Assembly (NCBI GenBank): GCA_000320545.1
Contig: ADNK01000236.1
Location: 1-28,602, forward strand
DNA: 28,602 bases
Origin: Bigelowiella natans CCMP2755
Lineage: Eukaryota > Cercozoa > Chlorarachniophyceae
Direction: 5' to 3'
This document shows positions 1-10,408 of the stretch, piece by piece (positions within the stretch are counted from its first letter, which is position 1; every line of letters begins with the position of its first letter). A model generated the notes under the pieces. It searched no databases. It saw only the letters and a list, made by a program, of their open reading frames with translations, and was not told the origin of the DNA. Position numbers and translations under genes: made by a program.

Positions 1-32
1 CAAAGAGGATCAACTTCTACCCAAACATAGAA

Positions 33-37
<5 letters not shown>

Positions 38-80
<43 letters not shown>
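38..80. repeat. (AT)n microsatellite
   Basis: An uninterrupted AT tract. It lies past the last recognised Vms1 exon on the gene's strand, probably in an intron. Confidence 0.95.
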
Positions 81-88
<8 letters not shown>

Positions 89-290
89 TATGTGAAAGCC
101 CTTTGCGGTTTAATGACAGAATTCGGCCAAAATGCACATTTTGCAATTATACGCACGCACTTCGAGCTATTGCTTTGGAAGAGAGAGAGGCACATTATAT
201 AAAAGTTAAAATTGATAGTCGCTGAGGATCGGAATTGCTGATGGCGGTGGTGGTGGCGGTGGTGGTGCTACTGCTGTCTCTACTGCCCAC

Positions 291-581
291 CTCCAACAGA
301 GTCTCGTGCTGCTTGGGATCCGCCTTGTTTCCTCCGGGTTGTGTATCTGGATAAGGTGATGATAATGATGATGATGACGATGATAATGATGATGATGATG
401 ATGATATCGATGATAATGATGATAATGATTAGTACAGCATATATTTGGAATGAATCTTTGTGGTTTCGATTCTAATATTGATGGTGTGGCGAGCAGGTAA
501 TACCTAGCAATAGATTTGTGATGTGTACACTCACACAGCGGCCATTCCGCACCAACCTGATCATACCAGAAGCAAGAAAAG

Positions 582-616
<35 letters not shown>

Positions 617-703
617 GTGCGTGTATATATGAATGATATAAAACAGTTATATAAAACCTATGTCCTGTATATGTAATATGTGTGTGTGTGTGTGTGTGTA
701 ACT

Positions 704-746
<43 letters not shown>

Positions 747-816
747 TACAAGTATAAGGGCTGTGCATACTATATATTGTGTTCTGTGCTGTTGGGGGCT
801 GCTTCTGCAGATATGA

Positions 817-857
<41 letters not shown>

Positions 858-1292
858 TATATACACACATATACATATTTCACATATTGACTAGCCATGC
901 ATCGCTGCGAGTCGAGTACTCATCATCGACATCCCGCATCTCCTCTCCCTACCTTGAAAATAGCCCCTTGGGGTGACACACCACATTCAGCACACGCAAC
1001 GAGTCATTCCAGCGCACACTCAGTCAATTTTGATTCGTGCTTACGGCTTGGGAAAACAAAATCGGGCGGAAAAAGGCCGCTAGAGCTGTTCTACGCAACC
1101 GCCATCAACACTCATGCTAAGCATATTAGCATGCACACACCGGAGAAGCGCCCTCCAGACACCATGAGGACGGCCCATCCCGAGTGGGAGGAAAGGTGTT
1201 TCAGCTTCTGATGATGCGAGTACGACAACTTTAGATCGTCCTTGAGTTGCTTGGAAGAGCATTGAAATGAAGGTTTGAGGTAGTCGTATTTT

Positions 1293-1329
<37 letters not shown>

Positions 1330-1617
1330 ATTTGTAGTAGTCGTAGCAGCGCCTCACCTCACGTATGCTCTTCAGATCTTCTCCTCTCAAAGCGGCACGA
1401 TCGCGGGGATCTCGAAGCACCGAGGCATGCATGCTGAGCCATCTCTGCATGGAAAAATTATGATGATGATGATGATGATGATGATGGGGAACGTTGTATA
1501 TACTATATGCGCCAGTCGTATTAACACTTCTATCCCAAGTAAAAGGCTATTATTCTGAACTGTGCGCTGAAAGGGGCATCTTCTTCCCGAATCGGCTTGT
1601 TCTTTCCTCTCTTCCTT

Positions 1618-1657
<40 letters not shown>

Positions 1658-3217
1658 GATTTATTTACTCATCTCTCTTGTTGATATGCCGGCAGCATAG
1701 CCCGAAGAAGCCATACATCCCGAATACTTACATTAGTCTTCTTGTCAATACACACAGCCACCTTCCGTTCATCGCTGGGATCTACTGTTGCTACGTTGAT
1801 TATAAGGGGGAGGGGGTGGAGAAGCAGGATCACTGGGTTTTAGCTTTAAATATGGGTCATTGTATTGAAATCCGAGGAGAAGTAATAATGAGTCTTGCAA
1901 TCATAGAGAAATGTGTTAGAAGAATGGAATTGTATGGTATCTACACACACGCAAAACAAAACACAAAATACCACACGAATGTTGACATATGCAGCATAGC
2001 AATCTCACCCAACAAAACACAAAATACCACACGAATGTTGACATATGCAGCATAGCAATCTCACCCAACAAAACACAAAATACCACACGAACGTTGACAT
2101 ATGCAGCATAGCAATCTCACCCAACAAAACACAAAATACCACACGAATGTTGACATATGCAGCATAGCAATCTCACCCACAACGCCGTGATCGTCTCTGT
2201 TGCTATCGTTACTGCCATTGTCTTCTCCCAGATTCCCCTCATGTAGAATTACATCCCCTTCCCCCTCTACACGCTTAAAGATACCCTCGTCGCCACTCTG
2301 GTGCTAGTAATGATATGGTGATATTATCAAACAGTACAGGTAGTAACGAGACGTGAGCAGGAAGATTCGATGGACTAAAAAATTATGGCTGCAGTGATGC
2401 CTGTTCGAAGCAGCTTGACGCGAATTAGTTCATAACTAACCGATATTGCCGCTTCAAAGTCGGCCTGTGAGGTTATTATCCCCGATCCCTTCCTTGTGGG
2501 CATAGATCACAGTGAAAATGATGCAAAGGACTCAAACGGGCTAGCTGCTACGAGGATGCCGGGTGTGTGCTATGTATTGATTCATGCAAAAAAATGGGCT
2601 ATCTTATTGGCCATGGTACACGTACATGCCATGTTGTTGCAGAGCCAACTGTCGCATGTTGTAGCTGTGCCAATCGCCTCTGGTGTCATGGAATGAAGGG
2701 AGAGAAAGGAGACTGTCAAGGCAATAATATTAGCGGAGGAAAGTAAGTACAATTGATACCTGACATGTCTTCGGTGGTCTTCTCGGGATTTGAAATCTAC
2801 CCTGCATGTCGTGCAGGTAACAACTGCATCCTGCTCGGCATCTAGCGGTTCCCCAGGTTTGGACACCTGCCCGTCGTCTATCCTCCGTCCCTTGTCACGT
2901 AATACTTCGCTGTCTTCACTATCCAAACCTAAGAGCCGCTTTGCTCCCGCAAAAATGGTGAACGGAACGGCTGGGTCGCCCCGGTTGGCCTTCCCTCTAC
3001 TGCGACTCCTTCGTCTCCTCCCCTTCATTATCTTTCCCCGAAGCTTCGTGGGGGGGGAGAGAGGGAGCGGAGTCTTAGTGAGAAATGGACGATTACACAA
3101 ACACATGGAGTTTTTAGCTTGCGACAAGGCTTCGGGCAACGCAACAAAATCAATATCGTGTTCCTGGAAAATGTCGGGGAACTTTCCTGAAAATTCCTTA
3201 ATCCTTCTTCTCCCCAT
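291..3217 (-). CDS. VMS1: Vms1/ANKZF1-like peptidyl-tRNA hydrolase (3' end off the window)
   Basis: Proposed exons, 5' to 3' on the minus strand: 3217-2760, 2679-2622, 2464-2441, 2297-2177, 1790-1732, 1444-1358, 1249-1137, 1018-953, 346-291, then beyond the left edge. All have AG/GT borders and codon phases that join. The start at 3217 is chosen because an in-frame TAG lies 12 bases upstream. Residues 135-157 form a C2H2 finger (C-x2-C-x12-H-x5-H, ending GDWHSYN) of the kind seen at the N-terminus of ANKZF1 and Rei1. An acidic linker follows (exon 2297-2177). The VLRF1 domain begins near residue 293 (WAVLMVSGGRFSG) and reaches YTTRRKQGGSQAARDS, where Q340 matches the catalytic Gln of the GSQ motif. 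In this family the enzyme frees nascent chains from tRNA on stalled 60S ribosomes (RQC pathway) in the cytosol. The ankyrin and VIM parts expected downstream are not in the window. The 2622 and 1137 donors are the weakest calls. Confidence 0.85.
356..430. repeat. Imperfect (GAT/AAT)n tract
   Basis: An imperfect GATGATAAT-type repeat inside the Vms1 intron between exons 1018-953 and 346-291. The same intron also holds (TA)n at about 583-613, 707-742 and 821-854, and (TG)n at about 679-699. Confidence 0.9.
579..855. repeat. Cluster of (TA)n and (TG)n microsatellites
   Basis: Three (TA)n tracts (about 583-613, 707-742, 821-854) and one (TG)n tract (679-699) sit within 280 bp in a single Vms1 intron. 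TA tracts are self-complementary and can pair with one another in the transcript. Confidence 0.93.
1290..1330. repeat. (TTG)n microsatellite
   Basis: About 13 TTG units in the Vms1 intron between exons 1444-1358 and 1249-1137 ((CAA)n on the gene's strand). An open frame through it would encode poly-Asn, but the flanking exons join by splicing, so I treat it as intronic. Confidence 0.93.
1458..1655. repeat. (ATG)n at 1459-1487 and (CT)n at 1618-1655
   Basis: Two simple repeats inside the Vms1 intron 1445-1731. On the gene's strand they read (CAT)n, just before the acceptor at 1445, and (GA)n. Confidence 0.92.
1954..2180. repeat. 56-bp tandem minisatellite, four copies
   Basis: The landmark GTTGACAT recurs at 1981 (last four bases shared), 2037, 2093 and 2149, exactly 56 bp apart, with only one or two base changes between copies. 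The array fills the 5' half of the Vms1 intron between exons 2297-2177 and 1790-1732. Read on the gene's strand, every unit contains GGGTGAGATTGC, the same string as the intron's 5' splice site. Confidence 0.95.
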
Positions 3218-3538
3218 TATTGTTGTTGTTGCCTATGTTGTTGTTGCTGTCGCGTTTTCATTGGGAGAGAGCCGTGTCCGGAGCTAAAAACCTCATTGGC
3301 CAGTCCGGAAACGCAATCATTTTCTTCCTTTCGTAACCGATTCGGAGTAGATTTTGGTCGTTGCCGGACTGGAAAAACAGTGGAATTTGTGTGTTTTGAC
3401 CCTGCGACAAAGGTTCTTCTTCAGATGTGAGGATATATCAGTGACGTTTTCCTCAACTGCTAAGTTGCTGCAAAACCCTTCTTTCTGCACACGCACAATT
3501 TATTCGCGAGTGGGGTCCATTTTTCAAAAGCTCAAACA
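3218..3538. promoter_or_regulatory. Divergent intergenic region (Vms1 / E2)
   Basis: This 321-bp spacer separates the start codons of two divergent genes, so both promoters must lie in it. I see CAA/TTG-rich sequence close to the Vms1 start and no clear TATA box. Any core element is unassigned. Confidence 0.5.
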
Positions 3539-3991
3539 ATGTTGACTTGCTTAAAAAGAATCAGGAAAGAGATGAACTCCATTAGCGAACACTCTACTGA
3601 TAATTTCAGTGCAGGGCCTAAAGACCCTAAGGATCTCACTGAGTGGCAGGCGACTATCTTAGGGCCTGCTGACAGTCCATACGAAGACGGAGTCTTTTTT
3701 CTCGATCTGAAATTTCCTCGTGAATATCCATTTAAGCCCCCAATAATCAAGTTCAAAACGAAAATTTACCATTGTAATGTAGATGACAAAGGACGCATTT
3801 GTATCGACATTCTAAAGAAAAATTGGAGCCCTGTGTTGACCATTCCCACAATTCTGCTGTCCCTGAGTTCATTATTGTGCGATCCAAATCCAGATGATCC
3901 TCTTGTCCCGGACATTGCAAAGTTGTTAAAAAACAATCCGAAAAAACATGACGCGACAGCGAGGGAGTGGACTAAAAAGTATGCATCATAG
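3539..3991 (+). CDS. UBE2D: Ubiquitin-conjugating enzyme E2, UBC4/5 (UBE2D) type
   Basis: A 150-residue single-exon UBC domain, against about 147 for UBE2D. Family landmarks are LKRIRKEM at the N-terminus, WQATILGP, DSPYEDGVFF, YPFKPP, the catalytic cysteine C88 in GRICIDIL, LLCDPNPDDPLVPDIA and the end AREWTKKYAS. It would accept ubiquitin from E1 as a thioester and pass it on with RING or HECT E3s in cytosol or nucleus. The HPN triad just before the active site is H78-C79-N80, so Pro is replaced by Cys while the His and Asn stay. Its single-exon structure next to intron-rich neighbours suggests a retrocopy, and its intact frame argues that it is functional. A canonical UBE2D elsewhere in the genome is likely. 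Confidence 0.95.
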   Translation: MLTCLKRIRKEMNSISEHSTDNFSAGPKDPKDLTEWQATILGPADSPYEDGVFFLDLKFPREYPFKPPIIKFKTKIYHCNVDDKGRICIDILKKNWSPVLTIPTILLSLSSLLCDPNPDDPLVPDIAKLLKNNPKKHDATAREWTKKYAS

Positions 3992-4381
3992 CCAATGTTA
4001 GCAGTGACGACAATTTTGTGTGAACACGCAACTCAAACAGCAAGAAAAGTCGACAGATAGTACTGGTTTAACAACATCTCACACTGTCGTTCGCACCGCT
4101 ATGCCTGTTGTGTCCCACAGCTGTACGCTTACATGTGCTTCATTGGATGCGCAAGTAGATTGTACGTGAATTGCACGGTTGATACTTCGCAAGCTTTTAT
4201 TATCATTTGTGTATTGCCGCATGTACGTGGGTGTTATGCCATCCACAAAAAATTCTTTGAAGAAGAATCATTTTCTTAATTCATTAGCATCATTAAGCAT
4301 ATGCAGTACATGCTTGCATGCTAGCACATCTCGATGTCCATCGACTCTGTTCGTCATTACGTCATTATCAAATTAACAACG
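3992..4381. other. Convergent intergenic region (E2 / gene 3)
   Basis: A 390-bp tail-to-tail spacer with no convincing ORF. It holds short palindromes built on CATG and GCTAGC, for example GCATGCTAGC near 4316, and would contain both 3' UTRs. Confidence 0.55.
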
Positions 4382-5859
4382 CTACCCATCCCGCTTGTGA
4401 TCGTGATGGGCTCGTAAAGCCCACGTAATCTGTTGTTCCTTTGCAGTGGAGTTAGATTTAATTGTGACATTAGGATGCCCAGGGCACTCGGGTTGCTCAG
4501 TGCCCCAGTCCTGCCATGCAAACGAACCAGGGAAATCTGTAGCAATCGTAATGTGGTATTCCATATCAGTCCCTGGGTATTCGTCAGCTTCGTTTAAGTC
4601 GTAAATTTCCCAGCATGTGTTCGCGATTGCCTCTGAGTATGAATGTTCTTTCCAACTCTGCGTCTGTTCCGGCGGTAGAAGCCCCATAAATGGCTTCTCA
4701 ATACGGATGATACTAGTACGAGCCGGGTCGCCCTTCACACCCATCTCTAATGTCCAAACCCAGTTTTCTGACAACGTGTACTTGGTGTATAGAACCTGTG
4801 GAAACGGATGAAGAAAGGAAGATAGGGAAACTAATAACAACGGTACCCTTTGGGAGCACTGATTACACAGGATTTCTTAGTATTATTAGTCGCTACCTCT
4901 CCAGGTTCACAAGGGTAGGTCTCGCCCGTCGCAGCATGGGCCTCAGTCTCATTGGAGGTGCTATTAAATATTTCCTAGAAAGAAGTCAAAAAATGTGTGC
5001 GTCTAGATGTGTGCGTATAAGATGTGAATTATCTTGCCATAATTCTTGCCAAGGGTGAACATGTGTATTGTGGAAGTACTTACAAAGAAGTATTGCGCTC
5101 CAAAGCACCAGGAGGCGCGCTTCTCCCATTTGGGTAGGTACAATGGCGGTCCTGAGGACCCATCGAGTGGCTCCCCAAGCATAAGCTGGGGCACAAATTG
5201 GTTCATTCGTGCATCGCTACCACTTGGTCTGAGCGGTTAGTCGATAGGTATATACTTTTAGCCAAGACTATCAGAATAATGTAAGGTAGGTACCCTGGTG
5301 GTTGCCAGTCGATATTGTAGTAAACAAAATACGTCGGACCAAGCTTCTTTGGCAAAGCAGGGACATTGAATTCGGCGTAGTGATGCTGTGACATTTCATT
5401 AGACATGTAAGAACATTGTTTCAGTTTTCAGCGATTTTGGCAACAAAATACGGAGAGTTAGCTGCTTTCATTTGTGACTTCAAAGTACCGTCCCTAACAC
5501 CGGGTACTTAACAAGGCTGGAACACGAGCTAGGGTTGCACTGCGACTCCTGAGAGTTGTGGTCACTCTTCCCGAATGGATAAAGTAACGAAAATTAAACT
5601 TTAGTCAGAAACTGGTATATTTCTTACTGCAAAGTCGGTTCGGAAGGAACATTTCGGAACACATACACACCGTAAAGCGAGCCCCTTGCTTGAACCTTGG
5701 ATACCGATGCTTGTGTCCACGAGCCTCTGCATACGAAAGGAAGAGAAGAAGTAATCCCAACCTCTCATAGGCATGGGATCTGCGGTCGGAGAACCAGGCC
5801 GACATCGTTAGTCTTCCCGTTCTGAGGAGCCGGTGATAAACTATCTTCTCAATCTCCAT
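4382..5859 (-). CDS. Unknown protein, probably secreted or membrane anchored, five exons
   Basis: Exons 5859-5671, 5385-5294, 5228-5084, 4974-4897 and 4795-4382 (stop included) have good GT-AG borders, and their phases add up exactly to 918 coding bases (305 residues). An internal Met at residue 19 (5805) would give 287 residues. A short hydrophobic stretch (LGLLLLFLSYAEARG, residues 34-48) looks like a signal peptide if M19 is used, or a signal anchor from M1. The rest is rich in Trp, Tyr and Pro, with YFVYYNIDWQPPG, QFVPQLMLG and WSPLW-like aromatic clusters. N-glycosylation sequons NST and NET (exon 4974-4897) and NVT and NST (last exon) fit an extracellular location. I do not recognise the family and assign no function. 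The gene model is firmer than its interpretation. Confidence 0.75.
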
Positions 5860-6641
5860 CTTGTTGCTATCTTGGCTAAATATTACTGCGGCAATTTACT
5901 GAAAAATAAGTAAATATTACGACTTGAAGACTATCGAGAAAGCGCTCAAAGTCTTTCTTCAAAATGTAAAGTAGATCTAGCTTTATTTATTTAGGTTATT
6001 TTTCCCACAAAGTCTGGTGAGTCATATCATTATCAATATTATTGTTTTTGTTATTTTGTCACTTATCGGATGACTGGTTTATCCTACGAGTATAATCTTT
6101 TCCACGTGGTGTAATAACTAAATCGGGCCGGAAAAAAGGAAGTGTAAGATATAGAGCCGAGAAGGGAAAAACCCCCCGAACCGTTTTATTTTCACCTTTA
6201 TTTTTTAAAGAAAATAGGTCTGGAACGCAATCGAATGTCTCCTAAGCGACAATCTATATACACTGAAAATGAAGGCAATTCGTCGTTCCTGAAAACGAAG
6301 TCAAAAATTCCTTTTACGATTGGCTCATAGGATTGTCTTAGAATGTAAATTGATGGCATTCTCGGTCTAAAGATCGCGTCGATCGCGGTGGCTTACGTGC
6401 GCTGTGTGTGTCACGTAGACATTACTGGGGTCTCTCGTCTTTCTTTCCTTTTTTTCTCGAATCAAAAAGGTATTCTATTAAGCCTATACGACAAGACACA
6501 GAATGAGTTATTGATCTGATATTAACGGCGTTCGATCTGTATCCCGTGTCTTTCCGCTCTCTAGCATCTAACTTGGCAAATCCCCCCTTTATCGTCAGAC
6601 AACCCACTACCGCAGGCTCACATACTAAAACACACGTGACA
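5860..6641. promoter_or_regulatory. Divergent intergenic region (gene 3 / KARI)
   Basis: A 782-bp spacer between two start codons. It is AT-rich without long simple repeats. Both promoters should lie here, but I can point to no specific element. Confidence 0.45.
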
Positions 6642-9232
6642 ATGCGCGCCTGCCTTCGCTCCCTCGCCCGCAAAAGCCTTGCTGCCACCGAGCGCAAGTT
6701 CTCCACCGCTCTTGTTCGCCCCGCACTTAGGTCTGTGCGCAGCGCGAAGAAGATGGCCGCAGTGCCAGTTCGCGGATACAAGATTATGAACTTCGGTACT
6801 GCCATGTGTTGATTGATAGGATTCTTCACAATTTGCTTCACACTGCATTCCAAGTTCTTCGGATATGAGCGCGCACATGCTACACTCACATAAGTCCATA
6901 TTCTCAATATTTCCCTTTGTTCTGTTTGGATTTTTGCATACATCGATTCGATGAATAAGGGAAAGAAAAAAAGGGGGGGGGGTATACCAAATGTCTATTG
7001 AAACTGAAACTCTCGAACCCGTCATAATTGTGATAGATAAGTTTTGAATAGCATACCCGCGAAATCTTTCTCAGTTGTCTTAGGGCACTGGGATGTGAGG
7101 AGTAGGAGGGGGAAAGGGAGGGTTGACACTCCTCCTGTCTTTCACAGTACAACTCTACAATTCTTGACCTCCTCCGTTACCTCAAATTTCAGGTGGTACC
7201 GAGGAGAAAGTCATCGAGCGATCTGACTATCCACAGGATAAGTTGAAGGAGATTTTCCCTGGCAAGATGGCAATGCTCGGATACGGTACCCAAGGCCGCG
7301 GTCAGGCTCTGAACATGCGTGATCAGGGTCTTGATGTCATCATCGGTCTTCGCAAGGGCCGCACCTGGGAACTCGCTAAGGAAGACGGATGGGTAAATTT
7401 TTATCTAGAAGAGACATAAATCGAGTGGTAGGAGAGTAGTGGTGGATGAACGTCGATGCTGAACCAAGCATGCATCGATTCGGTGTACTTCTCTGATTAT
7501 CACCCCCTCGTCTCGAATCAGGTTGAGGGCAAATCTCTCTTCGAGATCGAGGAAGCTGCTGAGCACGGGGATGTGATCATGTACATGCTTTCCGATGCCG
7601 GGCAGTCGATGATGTGGCCTAAGATCGCCCCTAAGATCACCAAGGGAAAGACTCTTTACTTCTCTCACGGTTTCTCCGTTGTGTTCAAAGATCTTACTGG
7701 CGTGGCTCCTCCTGAAGGCGTTGACGTCATCCTTGCCGCTCCTAAAGGGTCTGGTACCACCGTTCGTCGCCTCTTCCTTGAGGGCCGCGGTATCAACGCC
7801 TCCGCCGCAGTGTTCCAAGATGCTTCGGGCAAGGCCGAGGAAAAGTGAGTGAGTGTCAGTCTGTCAGTCGGTGAATGATGAGCTCCTCCTTCTCAACTCT
7901 TCTTCTCTACTGCTCTCCCAACAATCCAGTTTCTTTGCTCGTGTTTGAAGCAGTCGCCTGTTGCTGTGATGTGGTGGTGGTGGTGGTGGTGGTGGTAGTG
8001 GTCCTCCTCCCCCTCCCTACCATCATCCGCAATAGATAGCACAAGATCCCTCTTCTTCTAAGACGGTTTTGGTGTTGGTTGTTGTTGCCCCCTCCCCTCG
8101 TATAGGAGCGAGGCCATTGCTATCGCCGTAGGCGCTGGATACTGTTATAAGACCACCTTCGAGAAGGAAGTGAGAGCCACCTGCGACAACACGAAAGCTT
8201 ACATATCGAGCATTTAAACAACATCATTCTTATCCGTCCCCTTAACCCGAGTACTCACCACCAGCATCATCGGTCGCCCCATCACTCTCCTAACAGGTTC
8301 ACTCCGACCTTACCGGGGAACGCGGCGTCCTGATGGGAGGCATCGCTGGAATGTTCAAGGCCCAGTACGATGTGCTCCGGGCTGCTGGCCACTCTCCTTC
8401 CGAGGCCTTCAACGAGACGGTTGAGGAGGCTACTCAGTCCCTTTACCCCCTCATCGGAGAGAAAGGTGCCTTCTTACCTACCTACCTACCTACCTACCTA
8501 CCTAACCTACCCTATCTACAGCAGCCACCACTGTGTTATATGGCTGCTGTGCCATACGAGGCGCTGACACAATCCTGTTCGATTTCCCCCTTCCCCTTCC
8601 CCCTCCCCCTCCCCCTTTTTATTGTTGTTGCCGCTGACTTCAGGAATGGATTGGATGTTCGCAAACTGCTCCACCACTGCCCAGCGAGGTGCGCTTGACT
8701 GGGCTCCAAAGTTTGAAGCAGCCACCAAGCCTGTCTTTGAGGAACTCTATGCAGCTGTTGTTGATGGATCCGAGACGCAGGTTGGTTAATTGAACGATGC
8801 CGTAGTAGTGGTGGTAGTAGTCGGAGGAGGAGAGGAAGAATAATACCGTTTTCTGCTATTTTCCTTCTCCTTTTTTTTTTGCATCCCTGTATATTTTCTC
8901 GTTATGTTAATGTAATTTCTCGAAGATCATTCCATCGCCGTACCCCCATGATTCATCTCACTGTCCATACTTTCCCCCGGCTTCTCTTTCATCATAAGCG
9001 ACGCAACCTTATCTCCCGTCTGTCGCATTGATGGAACATTGAAATTTTGTAATGAAGATTTCGACCTGAAGCTCTTGTTTCCCCCCGCGTATCTCTTTTC
9101 TAGCGCTCGCTTGACAAGAACTCCCAGCCCGACTACCACGAAGAGCTACAGAAGGAGCTCAAGGAGTACGCTGACTCCGAGATGTGGCAAGCCGGCATCA
9201 CTGTCAGGTCTCTGCGTCCCGAGAACCAATAG
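6642..9232 (+). CDS. ILV5: Ketol-acid reductoisomerase, mitochondrial type
   Basis: Seven exons: 6642-6795, 7193-7392, 7522-7844, 8106-8169, 8297-8465, 8644-8780 and 9104-9232. Phases close exactly at 1176 bases (391 residues). The enzyme converts acetolactate or acetohydroxybutyrate to the dihydroxy acids of Ile, Val and Leu synthesis using NADPH and Mg2+. Residues 1 to about 47 are rich in Arg, Ser and Ala and nearly free of acids, a typical mitochondrial presequence. The Rossmann motif is GYGTQGRGQ (81-89), followed by GLRKGRTWELAKEDGW. Later landmarks are LYFSHGF, APKGSGTTVRRLF, VHSDLTGERGVLMGG (the metal-binding Asp and Glu) and CSTTAQRGALDW. It ends RSLRPENQ, as in fungal Ilv5. The length is that of the short form, not the plant long form. 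The ATG at 6642 (GACAATGCG) starts the presequence. Confidence 0.97.
6974..6982. repeat. G run in KARI intron 1
   Basis: A homopolymer of about nine G inside the first and longest KARI intron (6796-7192). Confidence 0.8.
7968..7996. repeat. (GGT)n in KARI intron 3
   Basis: Eight to nine GGT units in the intron 7845-8105. Confidence 0.9.
8473..8505. repeat. (CTAC)n in KARI intron 5
   Basis: About seven CTAC units beginning eight bases after the 5' splice site at 8466. A C-rich CCCCTT tract (about 8586-8619) lies in the same intron and probably serves as the pyrimidine tract before the acceptor at 8643. Confidence 0.92.
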
Positions 9233-10365
9233 GCGATGATGATTCATCTGCTCTGCTGCGACGCACGTCGTCAAAAGCCTTATGTCAGTTGGTCCATAAT
9301 TGATGAGGCACGACGATCACGATGATAGGATAATTTCAGCGATGAAGGAAAACGAAGAGGAAGAGAGATATAATTTCTCTCTCGTTGCCCCATCTCTCAA
9401 CCTCACCCCACCTCCCCGCCATTTTCCATTCCGCTCCTCCAGCCGGCATGTCGCTCGCGCGTGTCGGTTGATTTGGCTGAACGTGACCTTACTTTTTTAG
9501 ACTTTACACGATTAATTATAGCATAGATCTATATGCGCATACAAATACAGATATGCTGCAATAAATTATGTAATTTCTTTAAAGACGAATTGGTTACTTC
9601 TTGCCCGTGTGTCCCACCAGCTTATGTATGCGCACGTGTGAACTAGTGTGGTAAGTCATTTGAGGCCCACATTGCGCTTGTGCATGGCTTGCAGCATCTA
9701 TCGCATATCGCATCGTGGCGGTAGCAAAAAGCAAGAAACACAATGGTATGCGGTGTATACGGTATCAAAGCCTAGCTTAGTGTTGCGTAGTAGCCACATG
9801 TTGAAGTGTACTGCTAGACTGCCGCGCGAGCTGTTATATTTTACTGTCACAGTTTGACCACACGCGCTAGCTAGTACGTACGCATGCACAATCCAGCGCG
9901 CTCATGTTGCGCGCATGTATGTAGTGTTGTTTTTCGTATATGTCGATCAATCGCAATGGGACAACTGGACGACATGTAATATATGTGGCGTGCGTGCACG
10001 CTATACGTCGTACATATGCATGCGTGTGTCAGACATGCATGATAGACATGCAATATGATATATATACGGATATATAATGAATAAATTAAAAGTTCGTTCG
10101 ATGGTCATCCTAACGTATAGAGTGCAAAACTGCGCGGCAACGTACAGCGAGTTTATAGTACAGCATCACGTTGTTGTATGACCATCAATGCATTGCCCGT
10201 CTCGCTAATTAGCAGTAACTAGTAGCCGCAGAGCAAATAGAAAAATACGATACATACCACCGCTGTGCACACTAGCTAGCTAGGTACATGCATGTGTCAT
10301 CGCTTGGGATTCTACAAAACACAATGAGTGCACAACAAATATGATAGACACAGTAATACTATATT

Positions 10366-10408
<43 letters not shown>

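Noticed and set aside
897-1211. Plus-strand open frame of 104 codons
   Set aside because: It is antisense to two phase-matched Vms1 exons and has no domain features.
1597-2055. Plus-strand open frame of 152 codons
   Set aside because: It is made of the (CT)n tract and the 56-bp repeat, and is antisense to Vms1 exons.
1954-2180. A CRISPR-like array
   Set aside because: The 56-bp units are contiguous and have no variable spacers. It is a minisatellite in a eukaryotic intron.
5217-5245. tRNA A-box-like string (GGTCTGAGCGGTTAG)
   Set aside because: No matching B box or cloverleaf follows. It overlaps the acceptor of exon 5228-5084.
6546-6641. Upstream extension of KARI exon 1
   Set aside because: The frame is open but begins at GTG. 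The first ATG is 6642, which has a good context and starts a typical presequence.
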